From assembly GCA_017470055.1 (NCBI GenBank), contig JAFUFD010000006.1, positions 1 to 61,937 on the forward strand: a stretch of DNA of 61,937 bases. The letters are read 5' to 3'. The position numbers were made by a program, and so were the translations under genes. This stretch comes from Prevotella sp. (lineage in GTDB: Bacteria; Bacteroidota; Bacteroidia; Bacteroidales; Bacteroidaceae). Every line of letters begins with the position of its first letter. Position 1 is the first letter of the stretch. The notes beneath the pieces were generated by a model. It saw only the letters and a list, made by a program, of their open reading frames with translations, was not told the DNA's origin and did no database searches. Positions 55,193 to 61,937 of this stretch are shown in pieces.

Positions 55193-58100
55193 ATGAATTT
55201 AACTAAGATTTTGACATCGTTGTTTGGCAACAAGTCCACCCGTGACATGAAACTGATTCAGCCTTTGGTAGAGAAAGTGAAAGCCGTCTACCCGGAGATT
55301 CAGAAACTAGACAACGACCAACTGCGTCAGCGTACAAAGGAGATACAGCGTCAGGTGCAGGAATCGGCAAAGACGCAGAAAGAGGAGATTGAGCGCTTAA
55401 AGGGCACCATTGAGGACACGCCCATTGACGAGCGTGCAGAAATCTTTGCCCTGATTGATAAACTGGAGAAGGAAGCACTGGAGATTTACGAGGGTGCCTT
55501 GAACGAGGTGATGCCTGAGGTCTTCAGCATCGTCAAGGAGACGGCACGCCGCTTCGCCGAGAATGAGGAGACCATTGTGACCGCAACGGATTTCGACCGT
55601 GAACTTGCCGCAGACCCGAAGAAAGACTTTATCACCATTGACGGTGACAAGGCTATCTACCACAACCACTGGACTGCGGGAGGTAACGACCTGAAATGGG
55701 AGATGGTGCATTATGACGTGCAACTCTTTGGTGGTACGGTGCTGCATCAGGGAAAGATTGCCGAGATGGCTACTGGTGAGGGTAAGACCCTTGTCGCCAC
55801 CCTACCCGTCTTTCTGAATGCGCTGACAGGTAATGGCGTACATGTCGTAACGGTCAATGACTACCTTGCCAAGCGTGACTCCGAGTGGATGGGTCCGCTG
55901 TATATGTTCCACGGACTGTCCGTCGACTGTATCGACAAGCACCAGCCAAACTCAGAGGCTCGTCGTAAGGCATACCAGTGTGACATCACCTTTGGTACAA
56001 ACAACGAGTTCGGTTTCGACTACCTGCGTGACAACATGGCGATTTCGCCACAAGACCTGGTGCAGCGAGCCCATAACTATGCCATTGTCGACGAGGTTGA
56101 CTCTGTGCTGATTGACGACGCACGTACCCCATTAATCATCTCTGGTCCCGTGCCAAAAGGCGATGACCAGATGTTTGAGGAATATCAGCCCTTGGTGGAG
56201 AAACTCGTGGGTGTTCAACGCCAACTTGCCACCCAGTACCTTGCTGAGGCAAAGCAGAAGATTGCCGAAGGACGTGAGAAGAATGACAAGAAACTGGAGG
56301 AGGAAGGTTTCCTTGCCCTCTTCCGCTCCCATAAGTCACTGCCGAAGAACAAGCCATTGATCAAGTTCCTCTCTGAGGATGGCATCAAGTCGGGCATGCA
56401 GAATACGGAGAACACCTATATGGAGAACAACAACCGTCGTATGCCTGAGGCTGTCGAGCCACTATATTTCGTGGTCGATGAGAAACTGAACTCCTGCGAC
56501 CTCACCGATAAGGGTACGGCATGGCTTGCCAAACAGGTGAATGATGCAGAACTATTTGTGTTGCCTGATATCGCCAGTCAATTGTCTGCTTTGGAGAATG
56601 AGACAGGACTCTCCGACGAGGAGCGTCTAAACAAGAAAGACGAGATGCTCAACCACTACGCCGTACAGAGCGAGCGTGTGCATACCCTCCAACAGTTGTT
56701 GAAGGCATATACCATGTTCAATAAGGATGACGAGTATGTCGTTATCGACGGTGAGGTGAAGATTGTCGATGAGCAGACAGGTCGTATCATGGAAGGACGT
56801 CGCTGGTCTGACGGTCTGCACCAGGCTGTCGAGGCGAAGGAACATGTGAAGGTGGAGGCTGCCACACAGACCTTTGCCACTATCACCCTCCAGAACTACT
56901 TCCGTATGTACCACAAACTGGCAGGTATGACAGGTACCGCCTCAACCGAGGCTGGTGAGTTCTGGGATATCTACAAACTTGATGTGGTGGAGATTCCCAC
57001 CAACAAGCCCGTCATCCGTGATGATATGGACGACCGAGTATATAAGACAGCACGTGAGAAATACCGTGCCGTCATCGAGGAAGTGGTTCGCCTGCGCAAG
57101 GCTGGACGTCCTACCTTAATTGGTACGACCTCCGTGGAGATCTCTGAGTTGCTGAGCCGTATGCTCGATATGTATGTCAACCCCGAGACGGGCAAGCGAG
57201 AGGGTATCCCCCATCAGGTACTGAATGCCAAACTCCACCAGAAGGAGGCTGACATCGTTGCACTTGCCGGTCAGTCGACCAACGGACTGGGTGCCGTGAC
57301 CATTGCCACCAACATGGCTGGTCGTGGTACCGATATCAAGTTATCACCAGAGGTCAAAGAGGCTGGCGGTCTTGCCATCATTGGTACAGAGCGTCATGAG
57401 AGCCGTCGTGTCGACCGCCAGTTGCGTGGTCGTGCCGGTCGTCAGGGTGATCCGGGTAGTTCTTTGTTCTTCGTATCCCTTGAAGATAAACTGATGCGCC
57501 TGTTCGGTTCTGAGCGTATCGCCACAGTGATGGACCGTCTTGGTTTCAAGGAGGGTGAGATGATCGAGAGTCCTATGATCAGTCGCCAGATTGAGCGTGC
57601 CCAGAAGAAGGTCGAGGAGAACAACTTCGGTATCCGTAAGCGTCTGTTGGAATATGATGACGTGATGAACAAGCAACGTACCGTTATCTATGAGAAACGT
57701 CGTCACGCCTTGATGGGTGAGCGTATTGGCATGGATATCTCCAATATGATGTGGGACCGCGTGGTGAACATCATTGAGAATAATGACTACGAGGGTTGCA
57801 AGGAGGAGTTCCTGCATATCTTCGCCATGGAGGTACCATTTACCAACGAGCAGTTCCTCAATGAACAGCGTGAGCAACTGGAGGAGAACGCCTTCCAGCA
57901 GGTGATGGAGACATTCACCCGTAAGACAGAGCGTATCCGTGAGGTGGCAAAGCCTATCATCAAACAGGTCTATGAGCAACAGGGACAGATGTATGAGCGC
58001 ATCATGGTACCCCTGACGGACGGACGTAAGATGTACAACATCCCTTGTAACTTGAAGGAGGCATACGACACCGAAAGCAAGTCGATTGTCAAGGAGTTCG

Positions 58101-58564
58101 AGAAACAGATGCTGCTACATATCATCGACGAGTCATGGAAGGAGAACCTGCGTGAACTGGATGAGTTGCGCCACTCCGTACAGAATGCCAGTTACGAGCA
58201 GAAAGACCCGCTCCTGATCTTCAAACTGGAGAGCGCCAAGGTGTGGGACACCATGATTAATGAGATGAACAACCGTATCGTCAGCATCCTCATGCGTGGC
58301 GCTATTCCTGAGATGCAGCAACAGGATGTTCGTGAGGCTGCCCCAGAGCAACGCACCCAACGCCAGCAGTACACGGAGAGCAAGCAGAACCTGTCGGAAG
58401 AGCAGATGACGGATCCCAACCAAGCAGCCGCCGCAGCCCACGACACACGTGCCCAGCAGCCGCGTACCCCGATTGTCAAAGACAAACTTCCTGGACGTAA
58501 CGATCCATGTCCTTGTGGTTCTGGTAAGAAATTCAAAGTTTGTCACGGTAGAGGCTTAGTATGA
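55193..58564 (+). CDS. secA: Protein translocase ATPase SecA
   Basis: Motor that drives unfolded proteins through SecYEG. The 1123 residues exceed E. coli SecA (901) because of the long insert typical of Bacteroidetes around 330-510 ([25 protein letters not shown] and onward). Walker A is MATGEGKT near 197, the DEAD-like box [20 protein letters not shown] near 300, and [10 protein letters not shown] with [15 protein letters not shown] near 745. The C-terminus has the zinc tail [14 protein letters not shown]. The ABC ATPase gene overlaps its stop by 4 bp. Confidence 0.98.
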   Translation: MNLTKILTSLFGNKSTRDMKLIQPLVEKVKAVYPEIQKLDNDQLRQRTKEIQRQVQESAKTQKEEIERLKGTIEDTPIDERAEIFALIDKLEKEALEIYEGALNEVMPEVFSIVKETARRFAENEETIVTATDFDRELAADPKKDFITIDGDKAIYHNHWTAGGNDLKWEMVHYDVQLFGGTVLHQGKIAEMATGEGKTLVATLPVFLNALTGNGVHVVTVNDYLAKRDSEWMGPLYMFHGLSVDCIDKHQPNSEARRKAYQCDITFGTNNEFGFDYLRDNMAISPQDLVQRAHNYAIVDEVDSVLIDDARTPLIISGPVPKGDDQMFEEYQPLVEKLVGVQRQLATQYLAEAKQKIAEGREKNDKKLEEEGFLALFRSHKSLPKNKPLIKFLSEDGIKSGMQNTENTYMENNNRRMPEAVEPLYFVVDEKLNSCDLTDKGTAWLAKQVNDAELFVLPDIASQLSALENETGLSDEERLNKKDEMLNHYAVQSERVHTLQQLLKAYTMFNKDDEYVVIDGEVKIVDEQTGRIMEGRRWSDGLHQAVEAKEHVKVEAATQTFATITLQNYFRMYHKLAGMTGTASTEAGEFWDIYKLDVVEIPTNKPVIRDDMDDRVYKTAREKYRAVIEEVVRLRKAGRPTLIGTTSVEISELLSRMLDMYVNPETGKREGIPHQVLNAKLHQKEADIVALAGQSTNGLGAVTIATNMAGRGTDIKLSPEVKEAGGLAIIGTERHESRRVDRQLRGRAGRQGDPGSSLFFVSLEDKLMRLFGSERIATVMDRLGFKEGEMIESPMISRQIERAQKKVEENNFGIRKRLLEYDDVMNKQRTVIYEKRRHALMGERIGMDISNMMWDRVVNIIENNDYEGCKEEFLHIFAMEVPFTNEQFLNEQREQLEENAFQQVMETFTRKTERIREVAKPIIKQVYEQQGQMYERIMVPLTDGRKMYNIPCNLKEAYDTESKSIVKEFEKQMLLHIIDESWKENLRELDELRHSVQNASYEQKDPLLIFKLESAKVWDTMINEMNNRIVSILMRGAIPEMQQQDVREAAPEQRTQRQQYTESKQNLSEEQMTDPNQAAAAAHDTRAQQPRTPIVKDKLPGRNDPCPCGSGKKFKVCHGRGLV

Positions 58565-59262
58565 TTACGATTCAACATTTAAAGAAACAGTTTGGCGACA
58601 CTGTCGCATGTAACATCGAACGATTCACTATCAACGATGGTGACATTCTTGGACTCGTCGGCAACAACGGGGCGGGTAAGACCACGCTATTCCGCATGCT
58701 TCTCGACTTGCTGAAAGCCGACGAGGGGACTGTTGCCATTAACGACATCAACCCCGCTGAGAGTGAGGCTTGGAAGCAACAAGTGGGAGCATATATTGAC
58801 GAGGGATTCCTGATCGACTTCCTCACCCCTGAGGAGTATTTTGCCTTTCTGGGTAAAGTATCGGGAATGGCACAACAGCAAGTTGACGAGCGACTGAAGG
58901 ACTTTGAGCAGTTTGCCGCCGGCGAAGTTTTCGGACAGAAGAAACTTATCCGTAACCTCTCTGCTGGTAACAAGCAAAAGGTGGGAATCATCTCCGCCCT
59001 TTTCCGCCGTCCCCAAATTGTGATCCTTGACGAGCCGTTCAATTTCCTTGACCCGTCAAGTCAACTCACCCTTAAGCACGTGCTAACCGATTATGCCAAA
59101 GAGACGGGCGCCACCCTGCTGATTTCCAGTCATAACCTGCAGCACACAGTGGACATCTCCACACGTATAGCGCTCTTAGAGCATGGTGTCATTATCCGTG
59201 ACCTGCCCAACCAAGAAGGAAGTGCCAACAACGAACTGGAAGCGTATTTTGGAGGTTGTTAA
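58561..59262 (+). CDS. Orphan ABC transporter ATP-binding protein
   Basis: A 233-residue ATPase subunit with Walker [10 protein letters not shown] near 36, signature [11 protein letters not shown] near 137, Walker [14 protein letters not shown] near 157, and the H-loop SSHNL. No membrane permease lies beside it (secA before, ruvC after), so its partner must be elsewhere. It is of the export or drug type (CcmA-like), but the substrate is unknown. It overlaps secA by 4 bp. Confidence 0.88.
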   Translation: MITIQHLKKQFGDTVACNIERFTINDGDILGLVGNNGAGKTTLFRMLLDLLKADEGTVAINDINPAESEAWKQQVGAYIDEGFLIDFLTPEEYFAFLGKVSGMAQQQVDERLKDFEQFAAGEVFGQKKLIRNLSAGNKQKVGIISALFRRPQIVILDEPFNFLDPSSQLTLKHVLTDYAKETGATLLISSHNLQHTVDISTRIALLEHGVIIRDLPNQEGSANNELEAYFGGC

Positions 59263-59299
59263 ATAAGGTAAGAAAGATGTAAGTATCAGATTTTATTCG

Positions 59300-59307
59300 T
59301 ATCTTTG
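59300..59307 (+). promoter_or_regulatory. Promoter -7 box of ruvC, near-leaderless
   Basis: TATCTTTG ends at 59307. With a 6-nt spacing the RNA starts at about 59313, only 3 nt before the ATG at 59316. Confidence 0.65.
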
Positions 59308-59315
59308 TACACGAT

Positions 59316-59882
59316 ATGGAAAAGGTCATATTGGGCATCGACCCCGGAACAAACATCATGGGCTATGGCGTCTTGAAGGTAAAGGACGGCAAGGCTGAGA
59401 TGGTAACAATGGGAGTCATCGACCTGAGGAAGTTTGGGGATGCCTACTTGAAACTTGGACATATCTTCGAACGAGTGACGGGTATTATCGATGCCTACCT
59501 GCCTGATGAGATGGCTATCGAGGCACCTTTCTTTGGCAAGAACGTACAGTCGATGCTAAAACTCGGAAGAGCACAGGGTACCGCTATTGCTGCCGCTATC
59601 CATCATGGTGTACCGATTCACGAATACGCACCACTGAAGATAAAGATGGCAATCACAGGTAACGGCGCCGCTTCAAAGGAGCAAGTAGCAGGTATGCTGC
59701 AACGACTCCTGAAGTTTGACGAGGATGCCATGGTTAAATTCATGGATGCCACGGATGCCTTGGGAGCGGCATACTGCCATTTCATGCAGATGAACCGTCC
59801 CGAGTCACAGGTACACTACAGAGGATGGAAAGACTTTGTGAATAAGAATCAAGAAAAGGTTAGCAAGGTATGCAAAAAATAA
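59316..59882 (+). CDS. ruvC: Holliday junction resolvase RuvC
   Basis: Endonuclease that resolves Holliday junctions. It has 188 residues, with the N-terminal [13 protein letters not shown] (catalytic Asp), the Glu of [29 protein letters not shown], and the C-terminal D-A[10 protein letters not shown] ([14 protein letters not shown] near 141). Those four acidic positions are the known catalytic set. The end overlaps the next gene by 13 bp. ruvA and ruvB are not here. Confidence 0.96.
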   Translation: MEKVILGIDPGTNIMGYGVLKVKDGKAEMVTMGVIDLRKFGDAYLKLGHIFERVTGIIDAYLPDEMAIEAPFFGKNVQSMLKLGRAQGTAIAAAIHHGVPIHEYAPLKIKMAITGNGAASKEQVAGMLQRLLKFDEDAMVKFMDATDALGAAYCHFMQMNRPESQVHYRGWKDFVNKNQEKVSKVCKK

Positions 59883-61216
59883 CGGCAATTGTAGGACGAA
59901 ATGGAAGCGGAAAGACGCAGTACATAGAGGCACTGCGTAAGCAAATGGCGAGTGACCGTCTACGCTATATCGCTTTCAGCGACTCCTATGGTCCTGCTGT
60001 CGACAAGTCATACTACTTACAACTGCGTTGGAACCAGCACGACATCGACCCAGAGACGCCTAATGTCAGGGAACTGTTAGAGCGAGCATACAACTTTGCA
60101 GGAGAAGACACGGAGGAACGTCGAAAACTGCAACGGCACCTGTATGACCTTTTCCACATGGAGCCCCTACTTGACAAGTATGTCATCACTTTGTCAAGTG
60201 GTGAACTCCGTAAGTTTCAACTTACCAAGATGCTGTTTGCCAACCCCAAACTTCTCATCATGGAGAATCCGTTTATTGGACTTGACGCAGAGACACGCGA
60301 CCAGTTAAAGGAGTTGTTGCAGTTGTTGGTTGACAAACACGAGATAGACATCATGCTGGTACTCTCTAAGACGGATGATATTCCAACATCCGTCTCGGAG
60401 GTGATAGAAATAAGAGACGGACATGTGATGCCACCATGTACCAGAGAGGAGTTCCTCTTCAGACAGAGAGATGTTCCTGAGCACGTATTAAGCAAGGAGA
60501 AAACAGAAGCGATCCTCAATCTGCCATACAAGGACAATGACTATGACACCGACGAGGTCATCAAGATGAGAAATGTAAGCATCCGCTATGGTGACCGCAC
60601 TATTTTAAAAGATGTCAACTGGACCGTGCTCAACGGAGAGCGATGGGCTTTGTCAGGACATAACGGCAGTGGCAAGTCTACCCTACTCTCCCTCGTCTGT
60701 GCAGACAATCCTCAGAGTTACGCCTGTGACATCACACTCTTCGACCATCAACGTGGTACTGGGGAGAGTATCTGGGATATCAAAAAACATATTGGCTATG
60801 TGTCACCTGAGATGCACCGCTCCTACCAACGTGACCTGCCTGTCATCAGAATTGTGGCAAGTGGTCTGAAAGACTCTGTCGGACTCTATGTGAAGCCCAA
60901 CGAGGAGGAATATGCCATCTGCAAGTGGTGGCTTGACATTTTCGGGATGGAGGGGAAATACAACAATTCATTCATGAAACTTTCAAGTGGTGAGCAACGA
61001 CTGGTTCTTCTGGCTCGTGCTTTTGTCAAAGACCCACAACTTCTGATACTCGACGAGCCTTTGCATGGACTCGACCTATGGAATCGCCGATTAGTGAAAG
61101 ATGTCATTGAGACTTTCTGTCAACGACGTAACAAGACCATGGTCATGGTGACTCATTATGAAGAGGAACTACCCAATGTCATCACTCATAAGAAATATCT
61201 AACAATACTAAAATAG
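59870..61216 (+). CDS. Tandem ABC ATPase, ModF/PhrA-like
   Basis: A 448-residue soluble protein with two fused ATPase domains. Domain 1: Walker A GRNGSGKT near 9, signature [11 protein letters not shown] near 109, and Walker B LLIMENPF near 130, where the usual Asp-Glu pair is changed to Glu-Asn. Domain 2: GHNGSGKST near 263, [15 protein letters not shown] near 369, and an intact [12 protein letters not shown] near 389. It resembles ModF, but no molybdate transport gene is nearby. It overlaps ruvC by 13 bp; the next gene follows closely. Confidence 0.82.
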   Translation: MQKITAIVGRNGSGKTQYIEALRKQMASDRLRYIAFSDSYGPAVDKSYYLQLRWNQHDIDPETPNVRELLERAYNFAGEDTEERRKLQRHLYDLFHMEPLLDKYVITLSSGELRKFQLTKMLFANPKLLIMENPFIGLDAETRDQLKELLQLLVDKHEIDIMLVLSKTDDIPTSVSEVIEIRDGHVMPPCTREEFLFRQRDVPEHVLSKEKTEAILNLPYKDNDYDTDEVIKMRNVSIRYGDRTILKDVNWTVLNGERWALSGHNGSGKSTLLSLVCADNPQSYACDITLFDHQRGTGESIWDIKKHIGYVSPEMHRSYQRDLPVIRIVASGLKDSVGLYVKPNEEEYAICKWWLDIFGMEGKYNNSFMKLSSGEQRLVLLARAFVKDPQLLILDEPLHGLDLWNRRLVKDVIETFCQRRNKTMVMVTHYEEELPNVITHKKYLTILK

Positions 61217-61223
61217 AATGACA

Positions 61224-61706
61224 ATGAAAAAGATTCTGTTAGTTCTCATGCTCTTCATCGGCATGAATGCTCAAGCACAAGAGGTATACAATGAGTTGCG
61301 TACGAAAAACAAGCAACTCGTTGAGAATCCACAGACACATGGACTGGTTCGTAGTATCAGTCAGTTTAAAGTTGACGCCCTCAACTATCTTGCCATCAAA
61401 ATGCAAGAGGAAATGCCTGACTCTTCTAACTATTTCCTCGATCGACAGGCTTTTGCCATGAACCAATATGTGACATTCTACATCCAAAAACTTGTACAAT
61501 ACAACGAGATGCCACAAGCATTGCAAGAGGAAATGACAAAGATCTTCATGGAAACAAGCAAAGACTGTCCCCTTTTCAAAGACAAAGACAAGGAGTTAGT
61601 GCTTAGTTACTACAACAATGGTGAGAATATCACACGCTTCTCCTTGGACACTGACTGGGAGAAAGCCTATGAGATCATTCAAAAGAAAATGGAGAAAAAC
61701 AGATAA
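61224..61706 (+). CDS. Secreted protein of unknown function
   Basis: From the ATG at 61224 the protein has 160 residues with a typical signal peptide MKKILLVLMLFIGMNAQAQ. The mature part is mostly helical, with QVLNYLAIKMQEEMPDSSNYFLDRQ-like helices and a conserved-looking SSNYFLDRQAFAMNQYVTFY. A Lys-rich C-terminus ends KKMEKNR. I do not recognise a characterised family. The frame extends two codons further upstream to 61218. It probably belongs to the same transcript as the ModF-like gene. Confidence 0.7.
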   Translation: MKKILLVLMLFIGMNAQAQEVYNELRTKNKQLVENPQTHGLVRSISQFKVDALNYLAIKMQEEMPDSSNYFLDRQAFAMNQYVTFYIQKLVQYNEMPQALQEEMTKIFMETSKDCPLFKDKDKELVLSYYNNGENITRFSLDTDWEKAYEIIQKKMEKNR

Positions 61707-61718
61707 ACCTAATATATT

Positions 61719-61937
61719 ATGGAAAGAACATGGAGATGGTTTGGCAAGAAGGACAAGATCACGCTTGCCATGCTGAGACAAATCGGAGTGGAGGGCATCG
61801 TCACCGCACTGCATGACGTTCCCTTAGGACAAGTATGGACACGGGAGAAGATCCGTGACCTTCGTGAGTATATCGAGAGTTACGGGATGCGCTGGAGCGT
61901 GGTGGAGAGCCTGCCCGTGGTGGAGACCATCAAGTAC
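61719..61937 (+). CDS. uxuA: Mannonate dehydratase, 5' part only
   Basis: The first 73 codons, cut by the end of the window. The start MERTWRWFGKKDKITLAMLRQIGVEGIVTALHDVP is characteristic of UxuA, and IRDLREYIESYGMRWSVVESLPVVE follows the family pattern. The enzyme removes water from D-mannonate in glucuronate breakdown. Other uronate genes would be expected to the right of the window. It begins 12 bp after the secreted unknown. Confidence 0.92.
   Translation, partial: MERTWRWFGKKDKITLAMLRQIGVEGIVTALHDVPLGQVWTREKIRDLREYIESYGMRWSVVESLPVVETIKY

Overview
The window comes from a member of the Bacteroidales, most likely Prevotellaceae (Prevotella or Segatella type). The evidence is the Bacteroidetes promoter box TAnnTTTG in front of many transcription units, the near absence of Shine-Dalgarno sequences, and several family-specific genes: a DUF4105 membrane protein, a long SecA with a C-terminal zinc tail, a Nudix-type AraR regulator, a xylulokinase-like ribulokinase, class III FBPase and an MFS galactose-type transporter beside galK. 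The genus is inferred, not shown.

Layout. 1-3.5 kb is an accessory patch: two tandem-repeat blocks, the decayed 3' end of a large DNA methyltransferase, an HpaII-type (CCGG) restriction-modification operon with a small unknown leader gene, and a 41-codon membrane ORF behind a perfect 13-bp palindrome. 3.5-10.6 kb (minus strand) holds a fur-like regulator-purA-hisS-SGNH esterase operon and an AraC regulator-dipeptidyl peptidase III-AlkD-like operon. 10.7-16.2 kb holds recQ, yihY, the RNase P RNA, a low-molecular-weight phosphatase, greA and a WYL regulator. 16.3-27.3 kb is a long plus-strand run: purU-hisH-hisA-hisF-hisIE, ftsE, lysC-lysA, two unusual glycosyltransferase-like genes, class III fbp and a short folK, meeting a convergent tRNA/rRNA methyltransferase. 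28.2-33.7 kb holds a small beta-barrel protein, an ABC-F protein, grpE-dnaJ and folC. 33.8-37.4 kb is a galactose cluster (galM, MFS transporter, galK). 37.5-46.6 kb is an L-arabinose operon: aldose 1-epimerase lipoprotein, sodium symporter, Nudix AraR, araD, araA, araB-like kinase and secreted GH51 arabinofuranosidase. 46.6-52.5 kb (minus) is an envelope cluster: PpiD-like chaperone, CorC/CNNM protein, LptC lipoprotein and an outer-membrane protein. 52.5-61.9 kb holds DUF4105, an alkaline-phosphatase-like protein without its metal ligands, secA, an ABC ATPase, ruvC, a ModF-like double ATPase, a secreted unknown, and the first 73 codons of uxuA.

How it fits together. GH51 releases arabinose, the symporter imports it, the epimerase, AraA, kinase and AraD bring it to xylulose 5-phosphate, and a perfect 9-7-9 palindrome over the operon promoter is a good candidate AraR operator. 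The galactose cluster next door shares the epimerase family. HisH/HisF release AICAR back to purine synthesis, where purU (formate supply) and purA also act. The last third is dominated by envelope and export functions (SecA, PpiD, LptC, DUF4105).

Most of the window is core genome. I found no convincing large unknown defence or mobile system. The items most worth attention are the restriction-modification patch with its relic and repeats, the metal-site-less phosphatase homologue between DUF4105 and secA, the two glycosyltransferases that lack standard parts, the arabinose operator, and three promoters placed so that their mRNAs should be leaderless or nearly so.
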